Assembly (NCBI RefSeq): GCF_002744175.1
Contig: NZ_NKHF01000062.1
Coordinates: 62,001 to 126,000, forward strand
Length of the DNA: 64,000 nucleotides
From: Pseudoalteromonas piscicida
Lineage (GTDB): Bacteria; Pseudomonadota; Gammaproteobacteria; Enterobacterales; Alteromonadaceae
Direction of reading: 5' to 3'
Notes under the pieces: generated by a model
Told to the model about the DNA's origin: nothing
Database searches by the model: none
The model's input: the letters and a program-made list of their open reading frames with translations, nothing else
Shown: positions 19,064-27,701 of the stretch, in pieces
How positions within the stretch are numbered: position 1 is the first letter of the stretch
Layout of the letters: each line of letters starts with the position of its first letter
Program-made: the position numbers and the translations under genes

Positions 19064-19765
19064 ATGACAACTTTAAAGAAAACTCTTTGTGCATTACCAC
19101 TTGTACTAGCATCTAATTGTGCATTGGCCGACTGGTCAGCAACACTAACGGGTGTATCTGATTATACCTTCAACGGTGTGAGTCAAACCCAAAACGACCC
19201 TGCTTTGCAAGGCAGTATAGATAAAGCCTTTTCAAATGGTGTATATGCTGGAAGCTGGGCGTCTAATGTCGATTTTGGTGGTGACACAGATCTAGAGTGG
19301 GACTTTTACGTTGGTCGCTTTGTCGAGCTGAACCAAAGCTGGAGCGTCGACTATGGTATTGCGTATTACTCCTACCATGGTGGTGATGACTCAAGTGACG
19401 GTAACTACCCTGAGATCTACACTAAATTTGGTTACGCCAGCGAGTTTGGTCAAACCGAGTTTAACTTTTGGTATAGCTGGGACTACTTTGGTACAGAAGC
19501 TGGCCACACGATTGCGATGGTAGCGCATACTTTTGAAATCGCAGAGGGCCATGCACTAAGAGCTAGTTTTGATATTTCTAACTCATTGGATGGTGATAAG
19601 TACTTATGGGATGGTAATGATAAGTCTTATAACCACTATCGCCTTGCTTACCAAACTGCATTTAAAGGATTTGATGTCGAAGTAGCTGCGGAAAACACCA
19701 GTCTAGACTGGGATACGGCTGATGAGCGTATCGTGCTTTCTGTGTCGAGAACCTTCGACCTGTAA
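19064..19765 (+). CDS. TorF-family putative outer-membrane porin
   Basis: Outer-membrane beta-barrel of 233 residues. The signal peptide ends at CALADWSATLTG. The mature start ATLTGVSDYTFNGVSQT matches the start of the TorF/gcw_chp family (S-x-Y-x-F-R-G-x-S-Q), and alternating aromatic strands run to the C-terminal aromatic-rich end SVSRTFDL. It lies 12 bases behind the BCCT-like gene and ends in a terminator, so it is the last gene of the bet transcription unit. A role as an outer-membrane entry pore for choline or betaine is an inference from the operon. Confidence 0.8.
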   Translation: MTTLKKTLCALPLVLASNCALADWSATLTGVSDYTFNGVSQTQNDPALQGSIDKAFSNGVYAGSWASNVDFGGDTDLEWDFYVGRFVELNQSWSVDYGIAYYSYHGGDDSSDGNYPEIYTKFGYASEFGQTEFNFWYSWDYFGTEAGHTIAMVAHTFEIAEGHALRASFDISNSLDGDKYLWDGNDKSYNHYRLAYQTAFKGFDVEVAAENTSLDWDTADERIVLSVSRTFDL

Positions 19766-19789
19766 TTATCACTAAGGTGTGATGACAGT

Positions 19790-19823
19790 AATACCAGCCT
19801 ATAATCTAGGCTGGTATTTTTTT
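19790..19823 (+). terminator. Terminator of the bet locus
   Basis: Stem AATACCAGCCT / AGGCTGGTATT, loop ATAATCT, followed by a T-run. Confidence 0.92.
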
Positions 19824-19869
19824 GCGTTTAAGGCAGAATGTTTAAAAAGCACACAGGAATAATACACTC

Positions 19870-20244
19870 ATGAACCTCAATCAGGTCACATTGCCTGTCG
19901 ATGATATGGTCGCAGCTTGTCAATTCTATCGAGCGCTAGGGTTTAGTCAAATAGTGGATACGCCCCATTATGCTCGCTTTGAGTGCCCTGAGGGCAACGC
20001 CACTTTCTCTCTGTCGTTGGCTACACCACCAATTCACAATGGGGCCGTGATTTACTTTGAGCACGAGCAGTTGGATGAGTGGGTTACTGAACTTCAAGGC
20101 AAAGGAATCTTGTTTGAACAAACGCCAATGGATCAACCTTACCTGTGGCGTGAAGCCGTGTTGCTAGACCCAGCAGGAAACAAAATTAAACTTTATTGGG
20201 CTGGAAATAACCGCCACAACCCGCCTTGGCGCGTTGAGCTTTAA
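19870..20244 (+). CDS. VOC-superfamily (glyoxalase/bleomycin-resistance fold) protein
   Basis: Small cytoplasmic protein of 124 residues with one or two beta-alpha-beta-beta-beta modules. The start NLNQVTLPVDDMVAACQFYRALGF and the end EAVLLDPAGNKIKLYWAG are the paired VOC motifs, with possible metal ligands in the last (Glu/Asp positions). Family members are isomerases, dioxygenases or antibiotic-binding proteins; the substrate here is unknown. It follows the bet terminator and is a separate unit. Confidence 0.85.
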   Translation: MNLNQVTLPVDDMVAACQFYRALGFSQIVDTPHYARFECPEGNATFSLSLATPPIHNGAVIYFEHEQLDEWVTELQGKGILFEQTPMDQPYLWREAVLLDPAGNKIKLYWAGNNRHNPPWRVEL

Positions 20245-20635
20245 TATGTCGTTTTCATACTCCCATTAATTTGAAGCGATAATAGTCAAATACCTGTGTA
20301 TCAGCCAAATTGGGTACTAGTAACATCAATCACTATTGTCTATCGTAACGAGTGCTTAAACGCTTCTTAGCCTCAAATAGCTTACTACCAACAAGGACTA
20401 GATGAGTTAACTATATTGGTGTGTGTAATATTAGCCGTTCATTTTGTGTTAATTTTTTATTTACAAAACGGTGCGGTTTGTGTAACTTTTATAGTGACTA
20501 GAATCACAGAGCAAACACTGTTATTGGTCTAGTTGTAACATTCTCCCAATTTGCCGCTGCCAGATAAATGGATGTGCTGTTGCGGCAAATTATTTCACGC
20601 TTATTTTCAACTCACTCATTTCTAGGTAACGTGCG
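20245..20635. promoter_or_regulatory. Intergenic region with a stem-loop before the cupin gene
   Basis: About 390 bases with no gene. At 20548-20557 and 20582-20591, AATTTGCCGC and GCGGCAAATT form a perfect 10-bp inverted repeat with a 24-base loop, followed by TATTT. It ends 44 bases before the cupin start. It may be an attenuator, the terminator of a short untranslated RNA, or an mRNA leader structure. No other clear signal is seen. Confidence 0.5.
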
Positions 20636-20944
20636 ATGAATCTGCTCTCTGAATTGCCCAAAAACTTGGATAAAGAAGTATTTGAAACCCTATTAACCCA
20701 CACCAACGTAAGAATTGAACGCATTGTTTCTGATGGCCATACTTCCCCCCGTGAAGGGTATTATGATCAAGATGAAAATGAGTGGGTATTAGTGTTACAA
20801 GGCTGTGGCGAAATAACCTTTGACGATGGTAAAAAAGTCAGGTTGCATGCTGGAGACTGCATTAATATTCCCGCGCATCACAAACATAAGGTAAGCTATA
20901 CCGACACCAAGGGGCCTACCGTTTGGCTTGCCATCTTTTACTGA
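20636..20944 (+). CDS. Small cupin-domain protein
   Basis: Single-domain cupin of 102 residues. The two cupin motifs are visible: REGYYDQDENEWVLVLQGCGEITFD (diverged motif 1, with E/W in place of the first His pair) and GDCINIPAHHKHKVSYT (motif 2 with His ligands). Such proteins are metal-dependent enzymes or small-molecule binders; nothing tells which. It converges with the LysR gene, with 4 bases between stops. Confidence 0.85.
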   Translation: MNLLSELPKNLDKEVFETLLTHTNVRIERIVSDGHTSPREGYYDQDENEWVLVLQGCGEITFDDGKKVRLHAGDCINIPAHHKHKVSYTDTKGPTVWLAIFY

Positions 20945-20948
20945 CACC

Positions 20949-21884
20949 TTAAATATAACTAAAGTCACCAACAAAGACTTGTTGGTCGTTGGAAACTTGA
21001 GTAAACCACTCCTTTAAGCTCTCGATTGCAGCTGTAGTTTTAGCAGCCACCGTGTCTCGGTGTGGCGTCACAGCATAGACGCTGTATTTTCCTAATGACC
21101 AATTTACGCATAGACGTTTTAACCTTCCTGAAGACAAGTGATGCCTGATCTCTGGCTCTGGCAATATACCGTAACCAATACCATCTAAGGTAAGCTGAAT
21201 ACAAGCCTGCATATTATTGACCATAAAGCGGGCAGTAGGCAACGTGGCTTTTTCATGAGTTTGCTGGTGGCTCAAGTTATATGGGGATTGCTTGTGGCTT
21301 GAGTGGCCTATTAAAGGATGTGGCGCTAAGCTGTCAGGGTGTTCAATATGTAACTTTGCCATCGGGTGATGGCAGCTTACACAAGGAATAAGCTGCCAAT
21401 CGGCAAGGTGGCGGGCAATAAGATTTGAGTCCTGTAAAGGGCCTATACAGATGGCTAAATCAACACCTTCCGTAATAATATCGATGGGCTCGTCGGTGAG
21501 GAGTAAGTCAACTTTTATTTGTGGAAACTGCTCACTCAAGTAACGCAACGGCTTACTGAGTAGCCCACCACCAAAGCCAATAGGGGCTGAAATCTTCAAG
21601 ATACCTGAAGGTGTGTGTTGCAATAGTTCAAGCTCATGTTCGGCCTGCTTCGCGGTTTGCAGTATTTGTATTGCAGACTTGTAATAGATAGAACCTGCTT
21701 CGGTTAACGTGAGGCTGCGGGTATTACGGTTAAACAGGCCAAGCCCAATGTCTTGCTCTAACTTACTGATCTGCTGGCTCACGGCCGATGTTGTCATATG
21801 TAATAACTCAGCAGCTTTACTCATACTACCGGCTTCTACTGTTTTGGCGAACACGCTAAGTCCGCGCGTCAATTTCTGATTCAT
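20949..21884 (-). CDS. LysR-family transcriptional regulator
   Basis: Regulator of 311 residues with an N-terminal winged HTH (VFAKTVEAGSMSKAAELLHMTTSAVSQQISKLEQDIG) and a periplasmic-binding-like effector domain (about 90-295). The N-terminal half resembles the CrgA/PA2758-type subgroup. It is divergent from the siderophore-receptor operon, 122 bases away, which also holds a Fur-like site. It could control that operon, but most LysR regulators of this subgroup act on other neighbours, so this is uncertain. Confidence 0.92.
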   Translation of the reverse strand: MNQKLTRGLSVFAKTVEAGSMSKAAELLHMTTSAVSQQISKLEQDIGLGLFNRNTRSLTLTEAGSIYYKSAIQILQTAKQAEHELELLQHTPSGILKISAPIGFGGGLLSKPLRYLSEQFPQIKVDLLLTDEPIDIITEGVDLAICIGPLQDSNLIARHLADWQLIPCVSCHHPMAKLHIEHPDSLAPHPLIGHSSHKQSPYNLSHQQTHEKATLPTARFMVNNMQACIQLTLDGIGYGILPEPEIRHHLSSGRLKRLCVNWSLGKYSVYAVTPHRDTVAAKTTAAIESLKEWFTQVSNDQQVFVGDFSYI

Positions 21885-21959
21885 TGTTAAGACCTGCTAA
21901 AAATACCTTTAAGAAAAACCGCATTGCTCCAAAATACGCAATCATCATACCATTACAAA

Positions 21960-21974
21960 TGAAAATAATTGTTA
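21960..21974 (+). promoter_or_regulatory. Fur-box-like site before the siderophore receptor
   Basis: TGAAAATAATTGTTA matches the 7-1-7 Fur consensus TGATAATNATTATCA at 12 of the 14 defined positions. It lies about 33 bases upstream of the receptor start, in a place that would overlap the promoter. Repression by Fur-iron is the expected role. Confidence 0.65.
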
Positions 21975-22006
21975 TTTATCTTGTATTCTATCATGGAGGT
22001 TTCTTG

Positions 22007-24010
22007 ATGTTGATGGCCTGTCGTAGTTTGGCGCCACTCTCTTTAGCTGTTGCCGCAGCTCTGCCTTTTTCTTCATTTGCTCAAGTCGATGGAAATGATG
22101 CAAAAAAGAAAACAAATGAAGAGGTCGAAGTCATTGTTGTATCTGCTTCTGGTTTTGAGCAGTTACTTAAAAATGCGCCTGCATCGGTCAGCGTTATCGA
22201 CCAAGAAGCACTGCAGCAACGCTTCTACCGCGATTTGACGGATGCGATGACAGATGTTCCCGGTGTTGTAGTAACAGGAGGCGGAGACAGGGAAGATATT
22301 AGCCTTCGTGGTATGGGTAGTCAGTACACGCTTATCTTAGTCGATGGGCAAAGACAAAGTTCGCGTGAAACTCGGCCAAATAGTGACGGCCCAGGCGTCG
22401 AAGGGGCATGGACTCCTCCTGTTGCTGCGATTAAACGTATCGAAGTGGTACGCGGCCCAATGTCTTCACTCTACGGCTCTGATGCCATTGGTGGTGTAAT
22501 TAACATCATTACCAAAAAAGCGCCTGACGAGTGGCACGGTGAAGTGAGAGTGGACGCAACGACTCAAGAAAATAGCAAGTCTGGTGATATTTACCAAGCT
22601 AACTTTTTTACCGCAGGTTCGCTGATTAAAGATACATTGGGCATACAGATTTACGGTCAAACCACGCATCGTGATGAAGACCAGATTGTTTCTGGTTTCA
22701 GAGGTCGTGAGGCCAATACATTAAAAGTCAAACTGGCTTATACGCCTTCAGAGGCTCACGAATGGCTACTGGACTACGGCATAGCCTCACAAACTTTAGA
22801 TTCAACTTTGGGAAAAACCGTGGCAGCGCTGGCCCCAGGTGAAAAGTGTGGTCGTCGCGGTTGCCCTGAGTCGACAACAACCGAATACGATAGTGAGTCA
22901 ATTTCTTTGACGCACAATGGTTATTGGTCTTTTGGTAGTTCGCGTAGTTATCTAAAGCACGAAGAGTTTGATAACAAAGCCCGTGATATGACAGTTAAAA
23001 ACTTGGATTTCCAGTCGCTTTGGACTTTACCGTTAGGTGATGCTCATAACAGCTCCATTGGCGTAGCTTACCTAAATGAAGATTTAACGGATAAAACCAG
23101 CAACCGTATTAGCGATCTGCAACAAGTGGATAACGACCAGTGGTCAGTGTTTGCCGAAGATGAATGGCGTATTGTTGAGCCTTTTGCGTTGACAATGGGT
23201 CTACGTTACGACAAAGACGGTAATTTTGGTGGCCATGTTAGTCCACGTTTGTATGGTGTGTTTACTGCCTCTGATACGGTAACCGTTAAAGGAGGTGTCT
23301 CAACTGGCTTTAGAGCACCTAATTTGCGTCAAAGTACTGCGGCTTGGGGACAAATAAGCCGTGGTGGCAATATCTACGGTAACCCAGAATTAAATCCTGA
23401 AACGTCGCTAAACTATGAGCTTGGTTTATACGTTGAGCTCGCCAAAGGTATCAACACATCAGCAACGGTATTCTACAACGAGTTTGACGATAAAATCTCG
23501 CGAGTATCTTGCCCTCTGAGCAAGTGTACAGACGGCCCGAACCAGTTTGGCTCATTACCAACAACTTATGTCAATGTTGATGAGGCGGTAACCCAAGGTG
23601 GTGAGATCAGTTTCTCTGGTCAATTAACAGAAAAGCTAAAGCTTAGTGCCAACTATACCTACACAGATTCAGAACAAAAAACAGGCGCATATGCTGGCAA
23701 CCCACTTAATCAACTCCCTAAGCATTTGTTCCAAACATCGCTTAACTACCAGCACTCTGATGAGTTAAGTACTTGGTTACGCTTCCACTATCGTGGTGAA
23801 GAGAGCCAGCCTGTGACTGGGCCTTCGAGAAGAAGTTTGGTGGCACCTTCATATAACCTGACTGACTTTGGCGCAAATTACCAGCTTAATGAGGCTATTA
23901 AACTTGGCTTTGGCGTTTACAACCTCTTCGACGAAGAAATTACGCTAGAGGAATATGGCTACATTGAAGATGGCCGTCGCTATTGGGCTTCTCTGGGCTG
24001 GAGTTTTTAA
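22007..24010 (+). CDS. TonB-dependent siderophore receptor (FepA/BfeA/CirA-like)
   Basis: Outer-membrane ferric-siderophore receptor of about 667 residues. The start at 22007 (MLMACRSLAPLSLAVAAAL) has GGAGG 7 bases upstream and a signal peptide ending at SFAQVDG; the longer frame from 21884 runs through the regulatory region and is rejected. After a TonB-box-like VEVIVVSASGFEQ, the plug shows SLRGMGSQYTLILVDGQR and RIEVVRGPMSSLYGSDAIGG, as in catecholate-type receptors. The barrel ends YWASLGWSF with a terminal Phe. It overlaps the next gene by one base (TAATG) and is preceded by a Fur-like site, so it heads an iron-regulated operon. Confidence 0.92.
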   Translation: MLMACRSLAPLSLAVAAALPFSSFAQVDGNDAKKKTNEEVEVIVVSASGFEQLLKNAPASVSVIDQEALQQRFYRDLTDAMTDVPGVVVTGGGDREDISLRGMGSQYTLILVDGQRQSSRETRPNSDGPGVEGAWTPPVAAIKRIEVVRGPMSSLYGSDAIGGVINIITKKAPDEWHGEVRVDATTQENSKSGDIYQANFFTAGSLIKDTLGIQIYGQTTHRDEDQIVSGFRGREANTLKVKLAYTPSEAHEWLLDYGIASQTLDSTLGKTVAALAPGEKCGRRGCPESTTTEYDSESISLTHNGYWSFGSSRSYLKHEEFDNKARDMTVKNLDFQSLWTLPLGDAHNSSIGVAYLNEDLTDKTSNRISDLQQVDNDQWSVFAEDEWRIVEPFALTMGLRYDKDGNFGGHVSPRLYGVFTASDTVTVKGGVSTGFRAPNLRQSTAAWGQISRGGNIYGNPELNPETSLNYELGLYVELAKGINTSATVFYNEFDDKISRVSCPLSKCTDGPNQFGSLPTTYVNVDEAVTQGGEISFSGQLTEKLKLSANYTYTDSEQKTGAYAGNPLNQLPKHLFQTSLNYQHSDELSTWLRFHYRGEESQPVTGPSRRSLVAPSYNLTDFGANYQLNEAIKLGFGVYNLFDEEITLEEYGYIEDGRRYWASLGWSF

Positions 24011-25101
24011 TGACGCGATCACGCGTTAGTAGTAAGTCGTCGAATCGGCGACTTAAGAAGCTCTTTGATTGGCGCACTTGGCATTGGATGAGCTCTGCTG
24101 TTTGTTTAGTGGGTATGTTGTTATTTGCGGTGACTGGGATCACGTTGAACCATGCCAGCCAAATAGAAGCGACGCCAACGACTTACTCAAAAGAAGCAGT
24201 GTTACCGGCAGCTTTGCTTACTCAGCTTAATGCGGCTGCCGAGCGAACTGAGCTGCCACATAGCTTTCAGTCTTGGTATCAATCACATACAGGTAACTCC
24301 TTGCCTCCATTGCAACAAGTGCAGTGGAGCGAATATGAGTTGTATGTCGCTTTGCCAAGAGCTGGTGGCGATGGCTGGTTTAGTATCGCTCTTGATAGCG
24401 GTGAGTTTTATCAAGAGATCACGGATCGTGGTTGGATATCTTATCTCAACGATCTTCACAAAGGACGCAATACAGGGTTTGCATGGCGTATGTTTATTGA
24501 TGTTTTTTCAGTTGCTTGTGTAGTGTTTTCACTCACAGGCTTATGGCTTTTATACAAGCACTCTCGAGGTCGTAAGTCGACTTGGCCGCTGGTTGCTGCT
24601 GGGTTTGTTTTACCTGTTTTAGTGTTAATGGTGCCTGCTCATGCAAAAGCCGATGAGCTAGAGATCACTATCCCAAGATTAAAAGTGGCCGAGTATCACC
24701 CTCCCTACGTTGCGGTGTGGTTGGCTGACGCTAAGCAGCAGCGCGTTGCTGACATTGCGGTGTGGTACGACGTCAATATGGCCGATAAAGAAGGTGAAAA
24801 GTGGCTAAAAGATTTACGCCTTTGGTGGCGCAGAAGTGGCCGCAGTTTGTCGATGCCAATCGATGGCGTAACCGGCGCAACCAGACGTCCTGGAACAGCA
24901 AAGATTGATTTAACCCCTTGGCAAGATGAGTTCAAAGCGTTACCTGCCGGTGAGTATACGCTATTTGTCGAGGCTGCGCGCGAGCTTGGCGGCAGAGAAG
25001 TACTAAAGTTACCAGTGACATTACCTATTAAAGCACCAGTCACTGTGATTGCAGAGGGTAAGTCTGAGCTTGCCACAACAATATTAACAATGGAGCCTTA
25101 A
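24010..25101 (+). CDS. PepSY-associated membrane protein fused to a DUF2271 domain
   Basis: About 363 residues; the start is the ATG overlapping the receptor stop. The N-terminal part has a helix (about residues 28-46, VCLVGMLLFAVTGITLNHA, the usual PepSY-TM opening), a periplasmic stretch with WFSIALDSGEF and LNDLHKGRNTGFAWRMFIDVF, and a second helix (about 167-185). A third hydrophobic segment ends in VPAHAKADELEITI, which looks like an internal signal-peptide cleavage site, and a DUF2271 domain follows to the end (DLRLWWRRSGR, DGVTGATRRPGT). In iron operons the two domains are often separate genes; here they seem fused. The role is probably in reduction or handling of imported iron-siderophore. 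Confidence 0.85.
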   Translation: MTRSRVSSKSSNRRLKKLFDWRTWHWMSSAVCLVGMLLFAVTGITLNHASQIEATPTTYSKEAVLPAALLTQLNAAAERTELPHSFQSWYQSHTGNSLPPLQQVQWSEYELYVALPRAGGDGWFSIALDSGEFYQEITDRGWISYLNDLHKGRNTGFAWRMFIDVFSVACVVFSLTGLWLLYKHSRGRKSTWPLVAAGFVLPVLVLMVPAHAKADELEITIPRLKVAEYHPPYVAVWLADAKQQRVADIAVWYDVNMADKEGEKWLKDLRLWWRRSGRSLSMPIDGVTGATRRPGTAKIDLTPWQDEFKALPAGEYTLFVEAARELGGREVLKLPVTLPIKAPVTVIAEGKSELATTILTMEP

Positions 25102-25103
25102 TC

Positions 25104-25931
25104 GTGAAAATTTCTACTTTAGTTTCTGGTGTATTAATCGCCTTAGCAGCATATAGCCCCCTGAGTGAAGCGCATCGAGTTTGGATCAAGCCCAGTGCTA
25201 CAGTTGTATCTGGTGATAGCGAATGGATCACCTTTGATGCTGCCATTGCTAATGGGATCTTTAACCCAGATCACTATGCTTACCCATTGGCGCGTTTATC
25301 TGCGGTATCCCCAACGGGAGCTGATGTTGAGCTGCAGCATGCTGCAAAGCTGAAGTATCGTAGTGTTTTCGATATTGAGCTGAACCAGCAAGGTACTTAT
25401 AAAGTGTTTAATCAAAGCCGTTCGCTGGTAGCGCGTTGGACTGATGAAAACGGTGAAAAGCACTATTGGCCGGGACGCGGAAAGATTGGCTCAGTAGAAG
25501 CCTTTAACAAAGAAGTACCAAAAACTGCAAAAAACTTGAGCGTTACTGATGTCGCAAGAAGGTTAGAGGTGTTTGTTACTTTAGGCGCACCGAATAAAAC
25601 AGCGCTGAAGCCGACTGGTAAAGGGCTCGAACTGAACCCGATCTCTCATCCGAATGATTTATACACAGGCGAGCCAATCACACTGCAATACACTATGGAT
25701 GGCGAACCTGCTGAAGGGGCGGAAGTGATTGTGGTACGTCAAGATGAAAAATATCGTGATAACAGCCAACCAAGTAAATTTACGACCAATGCCAAAGGTG
25801 AAGTGACCTTAACATTAGCTGAGCCAGGTATGTATTGGTTTGAAGTGGAATATCAAGATAACAAAGCGCAAGCACCTGCAACGAAACGTGCTGGCAGCTA
25901 TGTTACTACCCTCGAGGTACTTCCGCTTTAA
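25104..25931 (+). CDS. Exported DUF4198-domain protein of the iron operon
   Basis: Periplasmic protein of 275 residues with a signal peptide ending near LSEAHRVWIKPS. The A-H-x-x-W-I/F-x-P start of the mature protein and the C-terminal segment (GEVTLTLAEPGMYWFEVEY) define the DUF4198 family, which accompanies TonB receptors and metal-transport genes. The start is GTG at 25104 with GGAG about 9 bases upstream. The N-terminal His after cleavage may bind metal, by analogy with related families (inference). It is the last gene before a strong terminator. Confidence 0.85.
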   Translation: MKISTLVSGVLIALAAYSPLSEAHRVWIKPSATVVSGDSEWITFDAAIANGIFNPDHYAYPLARLSAVSPTGADVELQHAAKLKYRSVFDIELNQQGTYKVFNQSRSLVARWTDENGEKHYWPGRGKIGSVEAFNKEVPKTAKNLSVTDVARRLEVFVTLGAPNKTALKPTGKGLELNPISHPNDLYTGEPITLQYTMDGEPAEGAEVIVVRQDEKYRDNSQPSKFTTNAKGEVTLTLAEPGMYWFEVEYQDNKAQAPATKRAGSYVTTLEVLPL

Positions 25932-26010
25932 TATCTTTTTGTAGCTTGAAGCACATCACTGTTTCAAGTTCTCGAATTTAGTGGTCATAACAGAGACGCC
26001 ACTAAGTGCC

Positions 26011-26040
26011 AAAGGGGGAGGCGTTCCTTCCTCCCCCTTT
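26011..26040. terminator. Bidirectional terminator between convergent genes
   Basis: AAAGGGGGAGG / CCTCCCCCTTT, an 11-bp perfect stem with an 8-base loop and T/A runs on both sides. It serves the iron operon (plus) and the ABC-F gene (minus). Confidence 0.85.
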
Positions 26041-26052
26041 CTTCCTGCCAAT

Positions 26053-27582
26053 TCACTCTAGTAATCGTAATGCTTTTATATTGTTGAGTTGAGCACAGAA
26101 AAAGGCATTGTGACTGACCAACATAAACCCGCTTGGAAGTTGGTTGAGCAGTGTAGCAAGTTCTTGCTGTGTCTCAAGGTCGAGGTGATTATCAGGTTCA
26201 TCAAGCAACAAAAAACCTTGAAGTTGTATCGCGATGACGATCGCGGCTTTCATCTTCTCCCCACCACTAAGTTGCGCAATAGGTAATGTTACTTGCGACG
26301 CGCGGATCCCAATGCTTGCAAAACTAGTCATGATCTCATTTTTTGGCTTATGCAATAAACGCTCAGCTATCTCTATTAGCGTATCGTTTGGGTTGAACCA
26401 AGAGCAATGTTGGTCTAGGTAAATACAGGTTGAGGGACGTTGAATATTGCCTTGTTGCAAACTCAGTTTTCCTGCGATAGTTTTTAACAGTGTGGATTTT
26501 CCAGCCCCATTTTTACCTATCACTCTGATTCTTTGGGTGGTATCGGTAGACAGATTCAGCGGCTGTGGTTGAGCAAATGCCAATATAGCGTCACATAAAG
26601 TGATCTTCTCTTTATTTAGGTTTGAAGGCGTAAAGTGAAATTGGCACTTTTCTTCTTTGTAATACACCGAATTTTGTTTCGTATTTTCTTGCGCCTGTAG
26701 TAGTTTTTTAGCTTGGTTAGCAAGCCTTCTTGCGCCCCTATCAGACTTAAAATCGGCCACGAGTTTACTCTGGCTTCCGCTTCTCACTTGGGCTTTACCT
26801 TTACTTTCTTGCCTTTGGTGCTGCATATTTGCGCTAACTAAAGCCTGCTTTAGCGCCTTTTGTTCAGCTCGATTAATAAGGTGTTGTTGTTTCTGTTGAG
26901 CTTGCTGTTGGGCTAGTACTTCTCTAAACGCATCGAAACCTAGAGAATGATGGCTAAGCTCTGTACGCTTTAAATGCACGATATGATCGGCCGCTTCGAG
27001 TAACACGGGATCATGAGTGACAACAACGGCCCCCGGATGGTGTGCTTTAAGTTGTTTTGCTAACCAGAGTCGATTGTGATGATCCATGTGATTACTTGGT
27101 TCATCCACCAGCAAAATAGCTGGCTGAGATAATAATACTTGTAGGTAAGCACGCATTCTTTCACCAGGACTCTGCGCTGTAAAGGGGGTTGCCAGTGTTA
27201 AGCTCAGTGGTGATAGCTGAGCTTGCCATCTTGACTCTAGTAGCCAGTCATCGTCAATTAATACAAAGTCAGCCTCTGAGGCTACACCTTGTTGTGCTCG
27301 GTACAGAGCCGCAAGCTTTTCACTCAGGCCGAGCATTTCTGCAATCGTTTTAAACCGACTTCCTGCATCTTGTGGTAAATAAAAAAGTGGGCCTTGAGCG
27401 TGGCGCTCTCCCGTCGTCAGTGGCTGTGTTCCTGATAGTGCTTTTAGTAAATGCGATTTACCTGCGCCATTAGGGCCGGTAATAGCGATAAACTGTTGTT
27501 CTATGGTTAAGTCAACCCCTGAAAACAAGGGCTGACCATTGGCAAGTGTCAAGCCGGCATGTGTTAACTGTATTCTAGGCAT
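26053..27582 (-). CDS. ABC-F type duplicated ATPase
   Basis: Cytoplasmic protein of 509 residues with two ATP-binding domains and no membrane part, so it acts on ribosomes or a related target rather than as a transporter. The first domain has Walker A GPNGAGKSHLL, Walker B ILLVDEPSNHMD and a degenerate signature (SPGERMRAYL instead of LSGGE). The second has GKNGAGKSTLL, LSGGEKMKAA and FLLLDEPDNHLD. The linker is rich in Gln, Lys and Arg. Small ABC-F proteins include antibiotic-resistance factors and translation factors. The 5' leader (27583-27866) shows a uORF within a long-range stem, as is known for some resistance ABC-F genes. Confidence 0.88.
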   Translation of the reverse strand: MPRIQLTHAGLTLANGQPLFSGVDLTIEQQFIAITGPNGAGKSHLLKALSGTQPLTTGERHAQGPLFYLPQDAGSRFKTIAEMLGLSEKLAALYRAQQGVASEADFVLIDDDWLLESRWQAQLSPLSLTLATPFTAQSPGERMRAYLQVLLSQPAILLVDEPSNHMDHHNRLWLAKQLKAHHPGAVVVTHDPVLLEAADHIVHLKRTELSHHSLGFDAFREVLAQQQAQQKQQHLINRAEQKALKQALVSANMQHQRQESKGKAQVRSGSQSKLVADFKSDRGARRLANQAKKLLQAQENTKQNSVYYKEEKCQFHFTPSNLNKEKITLCDAILAFAQPQPLNLSTDTTQRIRVIGKNGAGKSTLLKTIAGKLSLQQGNIQRPSTCIYLDQHCSWFNPNDTLIEIAERLLHKPKNEIMTSFASIGIRASQVTLPIAQLSGGEKMKAAIVIAIQLQGFLLLDEPDNHLDLETQQELATLLNQLPSGFMLVSHNAFFCAQLNNIKALRLLE

Positions 27583-27604
27583 AAACTAATGCTCCTAGTT
27601 GCAG

Positions 27605-27701
27605 CAGTGCAAAGGGCTAAAAACTCGCAAAAAAGCAATGAGAAACGAGAGTCTGTAAACAGAGCTGAGTAGCATTACAGATAACCATAAGCCTTGCACT
27701 G
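27605..27701 (-). promoter_or_regulatory. Possible leader-peptide attenuator of the ABC-F gene
   Basis: On the minus strand a 23-codon ORF (ATG at 27688, stop at 27617-27619; MVICNATQLCLQTLVS at its start) has AAGG a few bases upstream. The segment around that ribosome-binding site (CAGTGCAAGGCT, 27690-27701) is complementary to AGCCCTTTGCACTG (27605-27618), apart from two unpaired bases, just before the ABC-F start. The stop codon of the short ORF falls in the 3' arm. A three-codon ORF, ATG-AAT-AAC-TAA, lies further upstream (27736-27747). This is the layout of ribosome-stalling attenuators, but it is a prediction only. Confidence 0.45.
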
